Shown here piece after piece: positions 1 through 10,179 of a stretch of 64,000 nucleotides of DNA. The DNA is from Symbiodinium sp. CCMP2592 (lineage: Eukaryota; Sar; Dinophyceae; Suessiales; Symbiodiniaceae), in NCBI GenBank assembly GCA_905221615.1, contig CAJNDT010005780.1, forward strand, positions 472,501 through 536,500. The letters are read 5' to 3'. The position numbers and the translations under genes are program-made. A model generated the notes under the pieces. That model did not search any database and was not told the DNA's origin. It saw only the letters and a list, made by a program, of their open reading frames with translations. Each line of letters opens with the position of its first letter. The first letter of the stretch is position 1.

Positions 1-185
1 ATGGGATGGCGTTGCCCCACGTCGAGGCGCAAGCGCGCCTCGGCACCATCCACCTCGTGGCGAGGTGTGTCGGCGCCAGATGAGGAGGAGCTCCCGCCAT
101 CGTCAAGAAGATCCATGCTCGAGGAGTGGGTGCCTTGCTGCTGGGCGAGTTTGGAGCCTAAATGCCCGCCGGACGGGCGCAGCAT
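1..185 (-). CDS. Partial open frame running off the left edge, unknown protein
   Basis: An ATG on the minus strand at 185 opens a frame with no stop down to position 1 (61 codons). A second in-frame ATG at 116 starts MDLLDDGGSSSSSGAD, a hydrophilic, acidic and serine-rich stretch typical of a protein N-terminus. It lies about 210 bases downstream of the stop of the RING-H2 frame on the same strand and has the same high GC content, so the two may be consecutive ORFs of one mobile element or adjacent parts of one locus. I recognise no domain. The true start (185 or 116) cannot be decided, and a splice acceptor in the spacer at 186-398 is also possible. Confidence 0.4.
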   Translation of the reverse strand, partial: MLRPSGGHLGSKLAQQQGTHSSSMDLLDDGGSSSSSGADTPRHEVDGAEARLRLDVGQRHP

Positions 186-398
186 GCGCTACTACTGGTG
201 CATAGAGGCATTGAAAACAGCACCGTTGCTTACGGAAGGCGGGCTACTGCGGAAGAACGCCTTTCTGCGGTAAGGACCTGCAATGCGGAGCGGGGTGAAC
301 CGAAAAAACAAATTGCGAGAGGCGGGAGAACCTATACAACTGCGGCCTCAAGTTTCTGAGAAAAGCCATGCTCGATGGCAGAGAGGGCCCGGCCGCAC

Positions 399-2048
399 TC
401 AGAGCACCATCTCATTACACTCCGGGCAACGGCCCCGAGAGCGAGGTGCTTCAAGCCAACGCTCGAGGCAGTCAGAGTGTACGACGTGGAGGCACTCCAG
501 CCGCACCAGCTTGTCACACGTGAGGATGTCACCCCGGCAACAAACACATGTCCAGCCCTCCTCCAATGTGCCCGCTGTGAACTCGACCAGGCGGAGTCCT
601 TTGAAGATGGAAGGTCCAGAGCCGTCGGGTGGGTTGGGCTCCGTAGCTGGGCACGAAGAGGTTGGGTTGGTTGGGGCGACGTTCCCTGTCAGGTCGTCAA
701 TTGGGGCAGGTAGCGCTGGTGGCACGGCTTGCTGGGCGAGCGAAATTTTGAGGGTACCTACCGGAGAGGCCAGCTTGGTGCGACCTCGCTTATCCTTTCC
801 CGCTGCTGGCTGGATCTCTTCCAAGATGCGGCCGGCAAGACCTGGTATGGCGAACGCGGCGTGCGACAGGAAGAACGCCGGTATCTTGTGGGAGCTTCGC
901 CTGGTTTGTGCGAGCTGGAAGCTGGGCTCTAAACCAGCGAGTGAAGGCGAGAGCTCCGCCACATGGCTCAACAAGGCTTCCAGTTGGCTGAGGTTGGGGC
1001 GCCGGGGTAAGCCGACGATGTGTAGCCCTGCCGGCAAGCGCAACTTGGGCGAGGCCGCAAGCTGCACAGTGGCCGGCGAGGGAGGGCTAACCGAGGTGGT
1101 GTGAATCGCACGCTTTCCCTTGGCCTTGCCTTTGAGGGTCGTCCCGGCAGGTGCCGCATGTGACCGAAATACGGTGAGCGGTGCTGGCCGGCTTGGAGTG
1201 CCAGAATTCCGGGAAGCGTGGCCACCATTGGACGGGCGAGCCGCCCTCTTTGGCATCAGCCCTGGTTTGGAAGGTGTGGCCCTGGTGTTCGGTGTCCGGC
1301 GGACACTGCGCGAGCGAGAGGGGCCACGGCCTCCACGCGGAAGCGAAGTGCGAGACGATGGCATACGGGACCGTGCCGGAGGTGGACCGGAGCTAGCTCG
1401 AGCACGAGGTGTTGGAGGACCACCAGCGATGTCCCGATTGATGCCGTCAAGCGTAGCTGCACCAATGGCTCCCGTAGCGAGTCTGGGAGGTGCAGGACGA
1501 TAGCGGTCGGGATCAGCACGCACTGGGTGTGGATGCGGGGCGGGACGAGCACGAGCAGAAGGATGCCCAGTGTGGGCGCTGGCCAGACCCGCCCGTGTTA
1601 CTCCACGAACCCGAGCACGCTGAGGACGAACACGGAGAGGATTGCGGCTGTCAGCTCTACATACCGCTGGCCGTGGGCTGAGCCTCGGGTTGTCAGGCTC
1701 CAGTGGTGAAGGAGCCCGAACCGGCCACCGTGGAGGGCGAGGAAGACCTGCTGGTGTTGAGGGGCGCAGGGCCTGCGGAGCTGACAATGGCGCTGCCGTG
1801 CCAGTAGATGGATGGCCGGCATCAGCCTCTGCAAGGCCGGCCGGAGGGAGCAGCGCGTGGATGCTGCGCTCGGCAAGTAACAGCCCCATGCGCACCGCGC
1901 GGCGGGCATCCTCTTGCCAAGATGGGTCCATTGCGGCCACGGAGCGAAGTCGACGAAAAGTAAAAACGTGAGGCAATGTATCCAAGACTTGAGAAGGAAA
2001 AAGGATCCCGGAACGTGGGTTTGCGACTACAAGCTCCAGACAATGCAT
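399..2048 (-). CDS. RING-H2 finger protein, probably from a mobile element
   Basis: A 549-codon minus-strand frame. Its C-terminus carries a RING-H2 zinc finger: Cys501, Cys504, Cys519, His521, His524, Cys527, Cys541 and Cys544, in the spacing C-x2-C-x14-C-x-H-x2-H-x2-C-x13-C-x2-C. RING-H2 domains usually recruit E2 ubiquitin-conjugating enzymes, so E3 ligase activity is the family expectation, not something shown here. Residues 80-330 are low-complexity Pro/Ala/Arg/Ser; residues 330-480 are more ordinary sequence. The longest frame starts at 2048, but an ATG at 1931 beginning MDPSWQEDARRAVRMG is a credible start, because composition becomes GC-rich only from there. Other minus-strand frames between 1250 and 1900 show hydrophobic stretches, so a frameshift or intron in the middle third cannot be excluded. 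Confidence is good for the RING end and lower for the continuous product. Confidence 0.55.
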   Translation of the reverse strand: MHCLELVVANPRSGILFPSQVLDTLPHVFTFRRLRSVAAMDPSWQEDARRAVRMGLLLAERSIHALLPPAGLAEADAGHPSTGTAAPLSAPQALRPSTPAGLPRPPRWPVRAPSPLEPDNPRLSPRPAVCRADSRNPLRVRPQRARVRGVTRAGLASAHTGHPSARARPAPHPHPVRADPDRYRPAPPRLATGAIGAATLDGINRDIAGGPPTPRARASSGPPPARSRMPSSRTSLPRGGRGPSRSRSVRRTPNTRATPSKPGLMPKRAARPSNGGHASRNSGTPSRPAPLTVFRSHAAPAGTTLKGKAKGKRAIHTTSVSPPSPATVQLAASPKLRLPAGLHIVGLPRRPNLSQLEALLSHVAELSPSLAGLEPSFQLAQTRRSSHKIPAFFLSHAAFAIPGLAGRILEEIQPAAGKDKRGRTKLASPVGTLKISLAQQAVPPALPAPIDDLTGNVAPTNPTSSCPATEPNPPDGSGPSIFKGLRLVEFTAGTLEEGWTCVCCRGDILTCDKLVRLECLHVVHSDCLERWLEAPRSRGRCPECNEMVL

Positions 2049-2627
2049 CAGGCACAGCAGTCAACATGTGCATGTCCGATCAAGACGAGACGACTGACCT
2101 CACAGGACAACAGGGTGAGGAGGAGGAGGAGCGCGGGCACGAGCGAGCATGGAAATAGGGCAAGGCGAGGACGTGCGAATTGAATGAGCTAGTGAACGAA
2201 GGAAGTGAAAGGAGGAGGATAAAGAGTAAGAATGAGGTGTGGCACTGTCGCCCTGACGGAAGGAATACGGGCGAGGGGGGGGTGCTCATCGGCGGAAGGT
2301 GCCTTAGTGCCGCCCCCGGTGTCCCGCCCACCTCGGCAAGACCCCGTAAACCTTGCACAAACCGTCAGAACCGGGGGACAGGGCAACCTGTAAACTCTGA
2401 AGCCTAAAAGATCCCCGAGCCCCTAAACGCCCACCCCTTAGAGCAAGGGGGGAAAGGAGCACCGTGCCTCCCGTCGCAACTGTGTGGCCTCTGCTTTCGA
2501 AGCCATGAGCCCTACAGTAAAACCCGGAATTCCTGATGCCCTATACCCCTGCCAAGCTCTGAGCCATGAATGAAGGAACCTTAAACCCCTGTATCCGGTA
2601 CCCCCTGAAGCTCTGAACACTAATCCC
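2049..2627. other. Spacer upstream of the RING-H2 frame, no gene seen
   Basis: Sequence composition falls from GC-rich to mixed. It holds a purine-rich patch (about 2110-2240) and no convincing frame or motif. It would contain the promoter and 5' leader of the minus-strand RING-H2 frame if that is transcribed from here. Confidence 0.3.
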
Positions 2628-2631
2628 TAAA

Positions 2632-2728
2632 CTAGGTTGGCCCCTTAAAGCCTCTGAAAAATATTCGTAAATAGGGTCCTATTAAGCCCAATAAGGGAAA
2701 ATATAAAATGTCCCAAAGGCCTACCTAG
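2632..2728. mobile_element. 97-bp hairpin element, family H, copy 1
   Basis: Starts CTAGGTTGGCCCC and ends GGCCTACCTAG, giving an imperfect terminal inverted repeat. It is flanked by a 4-bp direct repeat TAAA on both sides, as expected for a target-site duplication. It is almost identical over 97 bp to the copies at 34307 and 53209; the differences seen lie in the A-rich stretch near the right end. Confidence 0.85.
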
Positions 2729-2811
2729 TAAAAGACACATATAATCCCGTTATGAACCCGAGGCTCCAGACCCCAAGCAAAAACCGAATAATCCCCAAAG
2801 CCCTAAGCCTA

Positions 2812-3038
2812 AGCCCCAACCCCTAAACCCCTAAACCCCTAAACCCCAAAAACCCTAAACCCCTAAAAACCCTAAAACCCCTAAAACCCTAAAACCCTAA
2901 ACCCTGAAAACCTAGAACCCTGAACCCTAGGCCTTCTCTAAACCCTAAACCCTAGGCCTTCTCTAGACCCTTCTCTAGACCCTAAACCCTAAACCCTAGG
3001 CCTTCTCTAGACCCTATAGGACCCTAAAACCCTACATC
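2812..3038. repeat. Telomere-like tract, C-rich strand
   Basis: Degenerate CCCTAAA and CCCCTAAA units, ending in copies of a longer variant containing AGGCCTTCTCTAGACCC. The degeneracy shows an interstitial tract, not a chromosome end. Confidence 0.85.
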
Positions 3039-3130
3039 CCAGCTGCCTGTTGAAAGTATGCCTCGAGCTGTCTTGGCACATCCTCGCCCTGGGCCTGGAA
3101 GAACCAGGCCTTGCCTTGCTTGTCTGGCGC

Positions 3131-3310
3131 TTAGTAGGGTTTTTATAGGGTTTTTTGATTAGGGTTTAGGGATTAGGGTTTAGGGTGTACTTACGGTTTA
3201 AGGATTATGGTTAAGGGATTAGGGTTTAGGGTGTATTTACGGTTTAAGGATTAGGGTTTAGGGATTATATAGGGTTTAGGGTGTATTTAGGGTTTAGGGA
3301 TTAGGGTTTA
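3131..3310. repeat. Telomere-like tract, G-rich strand
   Basis: TTTAGGG, TTTAGGGATTAGGG and a longer variant containing GTGTAYTTAYGGTTTAAGGA. Orientation is opposite to the tract at 2812-3038, so the two face each other across about 90 bp of unrelated sequence. Confidence 0.8.
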
Positions 3311-3427
3311 GGGACTTAGCAAGTACGTGGTACGTGCAGTTATTATACATGCCCGAAAAGACAACCTAACTGGGGTTAGGATACTTACAACTTACAACTC
3401 CACAAACTAAGTACTTGCTAAGTCCCC
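3311..3427. mobile_element. Hairpin element with GGGACTTAGCAAGTAC ends
   Basis: The left end GGGACTTAGCAAGTAC is the exact reverse complement of the right end GTACTTGCTAAGTCCC, with about 85 bp between. Single ends resembling this one (GGGGACTTAGTAAG and similar) occur near 38350, 42068 and 46867, suggesting a dispersed family with broken copies. Confidence 0.65.
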
Positions 3428-3439
3428 GACCTTCTTTTA

Positions 3440-3735
3440 GGACTTGGAGGTTTTGTAAGGGCTCCTGCAACGTTCTACAACTGCTCTTAGCACACCGTCT
3501 CCTACATGGGATCTTATGAGTTTCGATGAGGCGGCCGATTTGCAGGGGCTCTCGAAAATTCGAGGGCTCTTACAGGGTTCTAAAAAGCGGCTCTGACAAG
3601 GGACTTTTAAGGGATCTTGAACAGCATCCGTAAGTGTTCTACCAGGACTTCTACAAAGGTTCTTTCACGGTTCTACAAGACCTCTTATAATGGTTCTTGC
3701 AGGGTTGTAAAAAGGGTTCTTGCATGCATCATTGA
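3440..3735. repeat. Degenerate short tandem repeat, about 20-25 bp
   Basis: Variants of GGTTCTACAAGG / GGGTTCTTGCAGGG recur at roughly 20-25 bp intervals. The register drifts, as in an old slippage-derived minisatellite. Confidence 0.5.
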
Positions 3736-3905
3736 AGGACTTCGGCTTTCAATTTCGATGTTTCCCGTCTTATAGCTTGAGATCCAGGAACCCAGGCTGG
3801 CGCTTCAATTTTCCGTAAAAGGACTAGCTCTTAGGGCCTACTACAGGGCCCTAGATCATGAACAATACTAGTTTGGAGGTTCCTTATGATAATTATAGAG
3901 TAATG

Positions 3906-3941
3906 CCCCCCCCCCCCAAAAAAAAAAAAAAAAAAAAAAAA
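3906..3941. repeat. C12-A24 homopolymer pair
   Basis: A run of 12 C is followed directly by 24 A. The A run could be the tail of a retroposed sequence but no recognisable body precedes it. Confidence 0.9.
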
Positions 3942-4660
3942 CGTATTCTAATGGTTAAGAGGCCCCTGTATCATAGTACCCTTATAGCTTAAACTAACCC
4001 TTATAGACCTCTTTGAAGGAACCATGTTCTAAATATTCAGGCCCCTATGTTACAGGGCCTAAGTTTATGACATCCAATCACCGGGCTGCAGAATGAGTCT
4101 CTGCCCAGCAGAACATCGCGAACTTCCTGCAGCCCAGGACGAACTTTGAGGGAGATACCGACGGCAAAGAACAAGTTCTGGGCTCGTGATTTCGGAAATG
4201 TTCAAGCATTCTCCGCTGTTACCAACTAATACTCAATATGAATTCGGAAAAGTAGAATAACAACGGTAACAAGTGTTGGCATGAGCTGAAAGTGGCTTCG
4301 ACTGGGCTGTAGTAACATACAGGAACACAGCGTACTGCAACAATCAACAAGAAATGCCAGAATACTAGCAGAGGTAATGCTCCTTTTGTCGAGTCTGGGG
4401 AGCAACCTGTACTGCTCAGCTGCACGTACCCAGTGCGGGGTTTGGGGGGTTCTGCTGGCATCAAGCACATTCTGAGGGTATGCCAGGGGACCAACAACAG
4501 GTGTTTGCATGATTGGAAGAAGGTCTTGGGGTATATGTATATGAGAAGTCAAAATACTCCAGGAAGTAAAACGCTAGGCTTTGAGAAAAAAGCTGCAAAC
4601 TGCATGAGCCCCGAGCACGGTTTGGCTGCCGAAACAGGACAGAACAGAACTGGGTAATGT
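3942..4660. other. Unassigned sequence
   Basis: Mixed-composition sequence with overlapping short frames of about 75-110 codons on both strands near 4220-4660. None shows a recognisable motif or a convincing splice signal. Confidence 0.3.
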
Positions 4661-4761
4661 AGGGGCCTTGAGCATTAGAATAGTAATAGGGTCTAGGGGC
4701 ATATTATGCTATAGTTATAGTAAGGAACCCACACAATGGTATTGGTAATGATTTTGGCCCC
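4661..4761. mobile_element. Dispersed element, family R, copy 1
   Basis: Begins AGGGGCCTTGAGCATTAGAA and ends TTTTGGCCCC, with GGAACCC and a TATGCTATAGTTATAG core. Related sequences lie at 42305 (inverted), 42746, 43697, 48171 and 49549. The ends are weakly inverted-repeat; divergence is high. Confidence 0.5.
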
Positions 4762-5796
4762 AGGCCCTAGAGTCTAGAGTATAGCAGAAGAAAGAAGTGT
4801 CCAAGGTTGGGAGTTCAATGCACAGGGAGATCAGGCTACATAGGAAAAAGATGCAACTCAGCTGGACCCCCCCGTCCAACTCCACGCTGTGAACACATAT
4901 ACAACGGAATACAAAAAATACAAAATTTATAATATACATGACTATAGTAGAGTGTAACTGCATAAACACCCTGGTGCATGCAGCAAAGCCTTAACACCCC
5001 AAACCCCCAACCCCAAACCCGACACGCCGTTTCTGAAAGGGTCCTATTGGTAGGATCCCTGGTATAACCCCTACTACACAGGAGAGGGGGTGTATCAATC
5101 ACCAGTCTACATTGAAATGCCATAGCTCTCAGTTTGGGATTCTCTGGCTTTCGAAAAAACAATCAACGAGCCCTCTGGTTGTAAAATACAGTCAACATTG
5201 TCATACACTGTCATACACTGATATCATGGTAAGATTGAGCGGGTAGTTCTGTTAGCTGTTTCACGACGGTTCCCGGTAAACACAAATAGGCGTCAAAATA
5301 GTAGAGTCTGGCTTTATGGACATTCATGATTTAGAGAACACTCGTGTGCACAAGGAATTTGAAGACCCTGCTGCATGTAAATCTGCGAAGAAAACGCCAT
5401 AAACCCTACTCGATTCCGGTGACTTAGTGCAAAATTGAAACGACCCCTGAACCCTAAACCTAAACCGCTGAAGCCGTATTTGAAAACCTTGAAGCTCCTA
5501 TAATCCACAAAACCGCCCTGGAGCCCAAACGCCCCAGAGTCGTCTCCAACGAATGCCTGCCGCGGTCGCTCGAAGACTTCCTCCAGCTCCCACAACATGT
5601 GCATGCTTTTTGTTGGTGGCGGAGGGGCTCAGGTTTAGGGCTCTGAGGCTGTGAAGCCAGGGCTTATACGGCTTCTAATTTGGGGTTTGAGTGCTTGCGG
5701 CTTGTATAGATTAGAAGTGTTCTCAATATTTCTCGAGGCCTTCGCGAGTTTCTTTAAACAGTGTGTAGATCCCCATTTAGCTAAGTAAATTAAAAG
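4762..5796. other. Unassigned sequence
   Basis: Contains short telomere-like islands near 4990-5030 and 5440-5470 and a 96-codon minus-strand frame at 5314-5604 with no recognised domain. No gene can be supported. Confidence 0.3.
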
Positions 5797-5881
5797 CCAG
5801 AAAGTTGGAATATGATTATCCTAAACCCTTTATGGTAAATTATAAGGTATCCTACCCTGAAACAATATTCCAACTTTCTGG
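5797..5881. mobile_element. 85-bp hairpin element, family I
   Basis: The left end CCAGAAAGTTGGAATAT is an exact inverted copy of the right end ATATTCCAACTTTCTGG, 17 bp each, around a 51-bp AT-rich centre. No further copy was seen in this window. Confidence 0.75.
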
Positions 5882-6324
5882 AGTTCCCTCTAGGAGGCTT
5901 TTTCTTTAAACCCTGTCGCAGTTGACGGCGCGCACTGCGGCTTAGGAGCGGTTCGGATCTCGGGGGTTTGACCCCCGATAAGAATTCTCTGACATCGAAT
6001 CACCAACCTGCAGCCCCAATCCCTACAAAACAGCAGGTTATGACCATCTATCTTGGGGTATAACCTTGCTTGAGAATCTAGAAATACCTGAAAGCCTGAA
6101 CCATACAAACCAGTATGTCCGAGCACCATGCAAGCGGATCAAACCCCCATAAACACCTTTCAAAACATACCTGGGCCCTAACGAACCTGCCATGTTAGGG
6201 TTCCCTAATATGATTTCTTTGTATAGGTCGCTAAAAAGATAGGATACTTGCAGTTAAGGTATACGGACCGAACTAACAGCTACAAAGCGACCCCAATAAA
6301 ACCTATGGCACCCCAGAAGAACTC

Positions 6325-6490
6325 CAAACCTTAAATCCTAAACCCCTAAACCGCTAAACCCTGAACCCCTAAACCCCTATATCCTAAACCCCTAAACCGT
6401 AAATCCCAAACCCTATAAATCCTAGACCCTAAACCCCAAATCCTAAACCCTACGCCCCAAACCCCTAAACCCCTACATCCTGAACCTCAT
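6325..6490. repeat. Telomere-like tract, C-rich strand
   Basis: CCCTAAAC and CCCCTAAAC units interrupted by ATCCTAAAC, GTAAATCCC and CCCTATAAATCC variants. Confidence 0.8.
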
Positions 6491-6595
6491 AGAAGGCGAC
6501 GGGACGAGGACGTTTCGAGCCTTCCGCTCGTCGCAATACCGCGCTGCCTCTTCTCGGGCTGCCTGGCAAGACTGGGTTCTTGTTAAGGGTTCTAG

Positions 6596-6709
6596 TCCCA
6601 AAGGGTCCTATGTAACGATATAGTAGAATGTAGGGTTTCCATACTAAGAATTACTATTATGACTTAGGGAAGCATTCCCCATAACAGTATATACATAGGA
6701 CCCTTGGGG
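6596..6709. mobile_element. Hairpin element with TCCCAAAGGGTCCTATGTA end
   Basis: The left TCCCAAAGGGTCCTATGTA and the right TACATAGGACCCTTGGGGA are inverted copies with one or two differences. It resembles family D (3-bp target duplications) in having an AAGGGTCC core near the end. Confidence 0.65.
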
Positions 6710-6779
6710 ACTGTAAGTTACCATAATAGGGATCTATACGGGCTCCTTTAAGATAAGGGCTGCCTGGCAAGACTGGTCT

Positions 6780-6890
6780 AGGGCTTAGGTTTCAGGGTCT
6801 AGGGTTTAGGGTTCAGGGTCTGGGATTCAAAAATTCGGGTTTAGGGTCTAAGGTTTAGGTTTAGGGTCTAGGGTTTAGTGTTCAAGACTG
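6780..6890. repeat. Telomere-like tract, G-rich strand
   Basis: TTTAGGG, GTCTAGGGTTTAGGG and GTTCAGGGTC units. Confidence 0.75.
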
Positions 6891-8040
6891 GGTTCTTATT
6901 ATTGGATTTAGTGTACGTTGCCATAATAGGGATCTGTGAGGGATCCTTTAAGGGATCTATAACGGTTCCTTTAAGGGTTAAGGAACTTACGGGATCTAAA
7001 ATAAATAACAATGGTTTCCTGATTATGTAACCCTAAACCCTAAACCCCTAAACCCTAAATAAAGCTCCCTTATTATGGGAATTATAAGTCCTTTAACGAG
7101 AACCTAGAAGAAGGGACCATCCTCAGGGCTCCATACGCCCAAATAGGGTTCCTTTAAAGGTACCATAAGACTTCCTTTAAGGGGCCTATACGGGTTCTGT
7201 AAGGGCTCAGGGAATAAGGTCCCATGTAAGTTTATTGCATGCTTCGGCCGAAGGTACCTATGTAGGAGCCCATTTCAGGTCCAAGTATATACCATAACAG
7301 GTAGACGGAGCCTTGGGGCATGGAACTTCTCAGCTTACGGATTTGGGGGTCTAGGGTTGTAGGTTTTATGCTTTACCAGGGTCCTGTAAAACCTATCTTG
7401 TTACGGTTCCTTTTAGTATGATTTCCGTATATAGGTCCTTAAAACGTTGTTGAGGGGGTAAGGTCGGAGTCTCTTAGCTTTTGTTTTATGGACTTAGATT
7501 AGGGTTCAGGGTGAGTTTCTCAGATTAGGAGTAGAGTCTGCAGCTTAGACCAAGGTGTCTATGGGGTTCAGAGCTTATGGGGCATACAGCAAGAAAGGAC
7601 ACAAAGAGTTTACTAGTTTGGGGTGTGGGGGGCTCTGGGTTTTGGCCATGGAATTTATGAGTTTGAAACTAAGCAGTTCAATAGTTTGGGGTTTGGGGCT
7701 TGAGGTGTAGACCATGGGGTTTGTTAGTTTGTTGCTGTGTGCGAGGTTGGGTGGGTTAGGTTAGGGACTGAACTGTTGGGGTCTGGGAGGATTTCATCTT
7801 CATCAGGCTTCCAACTTATGAATTTGGAGCCAAGTACCAGATACAAACTATTGGGGATAAGGCCTACGGAGCAATGAACGCACGTCGGGCGGGTGTCCTC
7901 CCTGCTTCCATTGCCTCGGTAATTATGACAAGTAGGACTCTTGGGTATGGCTAACAGCTCAAGGACAATCCAGTCTACACTCTCCCATTTTCAGATGGGG
8001 CCCTATGCACACTTATCCAACTCCACTGCAAACATGTTTC
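6891..8040. other. Unassigned, short degenerate repeats
   Basis: Includes repeated GGTTCCTTTAAGGG and GGGATCTATA words (6935-7220) that recur elsewhere in the window, a short CCCTAAACCC island near 7030, and GGGGTTTGGGG-rich sequence at 7610-7760. No coding frame is convincing. Confidence 0.35.
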
Positions 8041-8325
8041 ATACATACATACATACATACATACATGCATGCATGCATGCATGCATACATTTGAGAACTA
8101 TTTTCGTCCTCTAGCTGTCAATCTGGCCATGCATCTATTTATCTACCTATCTGGCTGTATACCATCTGTCGATCAATCAGTCTTCTCATCTGTCGGTCTG
8201 CCTGTCTACAAACCTATCTTGCTATCTATCTATGTCTAGATAGACATGTATGTATGCATGCGTGTATGTACGCAAGTATGTATGTTAATATATACGTATA
8301 TATATATATATGTACTTATTCATAC
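8041..8325. repeat. Tetranucleotide microsatellites
   Basis: (CATA)n passing into (CATG)n at 8041-8090, then degenerate CTAT/CTGT tracts and TATG/TATA tracts to about 8325. Confidence 0.85.
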
Positions 8326-8499
8326 GTATATATCTTCACCTCTTCATATTTGTACAACATGTAAATACAACACAAGTAATCGCTGCTGCAAGCTTAATTG
8401 GGTGGGGGCGTTAGGATACGACGTCCATCTACCCGATACCTCGGACCCGCGGCCGTTCAGCACGCAGTAGCCGTGCCTTCGGCAACGAAATCTAGGGAC

Positions 8500-8690
8500 C
8501 AGGCTAGGGTTTGGGTTTAGTATCAGGGTTTAAGGTTTGTTAGAATTTTGGATTTAGGGTTTTGGGTTATAGGGTCTAGGATTTGGGGATTCAGGGTTTC
8601 GGGCTTATGATTTTAGGGTTTAGTGGTTAACATTCGGGGTTTACGGCTCGGGCCTGCGGATTTGGGAACAAGGGTTTAGGGCTCCGAGGG
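8500..8690. repeat. Degenerate telomere-like tract, G-rich strand
   Basis: GTTTAGGG-like words separated by substitutions and single-base indels. Confidence 0.6.
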
Positions 8691-8982
8691 CGCCCAGCCT
8701 CTTGTTGCAGGCTAGTGCTTGTCTAGTCTAATCCCTGAACCCAAAAGCCCTGGGCCTCATAAGCCGCCAACCTCTCTACTTATAATATACTATGACAAAC
8801 CATAGGATACTATAAACAACTAAGTCTGACTTATAACATACTATAACAAACTATAGCATGTTACAAAGTACAAAGTCTGAGACAATCTGTGAGAGCTTTC
8901 TTCTCTGCCTACATTGGCCCGACCAGACCTTAATGCTCAACCAACCTATGACGAACCTAAGGCTTTAGGGACGGACGCATAT

Positions 8983-9072
8983 GTGAGTTTCCGAAAATTA
9001 GGGGTACCTTATTTTGGGCTCCTTATAATAAGGATCCTACTATTTAAGGCGCTATATCAGGGTCCCCTATGC
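8983..9072. mobile_element. Hairpin element, family A, right-truncated
   Basis: The left end GTGAGTTTCCGAAAATTA and the family core AATAAGGATCCTACTATT are present, but after GGTCCCCTAT the expected right end is missing. Confidence 0.65.
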
Positions 9073-9221
9073 GTTGACGATTTGGGCTCCGAAGCCCATG
9101 CCGGCTGAGGCTGTCGGGCTTCTTAAACGCTGCACCTCAACCCCAGCTTCTGACTCCTGTCTGTAGCCCCAAAAACAGAAAAAGAATCTGGCTCCGATGG
9201 CACATTTCCTGATGGATAGAT

Positions 9222-9323
9222 GGGAGTTTCCGAAAATAAGGGACCCTAATATAGTACCCCAAATAGTAGGATCCTCATTATAAGGACCCCAAAATAAGGT
9301 ACCCCTAGTTTTCGGAAACTCCC
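9222..9323. mobile_element. Hairpin element, family A, complete
   Basis: GGGAGTTTCCGAAAA and TTTTCGGAAACTCCC are exact inverted ends. AGAT occurs immediately on both sides (9218-9221 and 9324-9327), a candidate 4-bp target duplication. The centre reads TAGTAGGATCCTCATTATAAGG. Confidence 0.8.
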
Positions 9324-9584
9324 AGATAAGTTTGTTTAAAGCTCCTTTTCTCCAAGCTCGAAGGCCCGAAGAGGCTAGAAAGCCAAGACAACATAGATAA
9401 GGGTTGAGGGTTCAGGGAGCCTACTTTGGACTGGAACCTTCACTACAAGAAGGAGGTAACCAAAGAACTGGGCCCCTCAAACCCCGAGCCCGATGGGGGC
9501 TTAGGGCTTAATTAAATTTAGGCTTCTTCTTCCCACACTAAACCCAAATTCCTCCAACCTCAACTCTCAGCCCTTTGCTTTCGG

Positions 9585-9660
9585 TTCAGGGTTTAGGGTA
9601 CAGGCCCTTTAAATTAGGTTTTATAAACCCGGAAAACCTCCCTAAACCCTAAACCCGAAA
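9585..9660. repeat. Telomere-like islands in opposite orientations
   Basis: GGTTTAGGG near 9590 and CCCTAAACCC near 9645, separated by about 45 bp. Confidence 0.55.
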
Positions 9661-9774
9661 TTAGGGCCGCGTCGCTGGTGCACTTTCTCCACGAGTTGGC
9701 CACAGAAAGCACGAGACTCGCTGAGCTTCCCCCTGTTCACCACCTCGAAGCCTGCGGGATCTTGGAAAAAGGTT

Positions 9775-9857
9775 TCGGGTTTAGACGTTTAGGGTTTGGG
9801 GTTCAGGATTTAGGTTTTAGGGTATAGGGTTCGGAGTTCAGGGTTTAGGGTTTAGGA
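9775..9857. repeat. Telomere-like tract, G-rich strand
   Basis: GTTTAGGG, GTTCAGG and ATTTAGG units. Confidence 0.7.
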
Positions 9858-9879
9858 GAACACATTGCCGAATTTCTAT

Positions 9880-10040
9880 CAAGCCGTACTGCCTGAATCT
9901 TGGTGGCTGTTTCTGAACACTTTTTCTCAGCAACTGTCGACCGTAACGAGTCCTACTGCCGGATTCGGGTGGTTGTGTCTGACAATTTTCGGCCGCAACA
10001 AACCGTATTGCCGGATTGTGATGTCGCGTTCTGAGAAATA
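9880..10040. repeat. Three degenerate direct repeats
   Basis: A block with the words ACTGCC(T/G)GAAT, GTGGCTGT and TTCTGA recurs about three times around 9885, 9950 and 10000. Small frames on both strands follow from this repetition and are not taken as genes. Confidence 0.45.
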
Positions 10041-10050
10041 TGGGGTGTAT

Positions 10051-10179
10051 CAAACGGGAAAGGAGGGACCGTTAATAAGGACTCCTAGGTATATACCCAT
10101 AATATAGCTATTATATACGCATTATAAAGCCCATTATAGGGTAGGGGTCCCCATTAAGGGTCCCTCCTTTTCCCCTTTG
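10051..10179. mobile_element. Hairpin element, family G, copy 1
   Basis: Outer end CAAACGGGAAAGGAGGGACC, mirrored at the right by GGTCCCTCCTTTTCCCCTTT. The interior is rich in TATATAC, GCTATTATAT and CCCATTATAGGG. Sister copies lie at 33316 and 53508. Confidence 0.8.

Noticed and set aside
283..1104. Plus-strand frame of 273 codons opposite the RING-H2 frame
   Set aside because: No domain, and it overlaps the minus-strand frame that ends in a complete zinc finger; it looks like a GC-rich shadow.
2812..3310. A true chromosome end
   Set aside because: Repeats are degenerate, occur in both orientations and continue into unrelated sequence on both sides.
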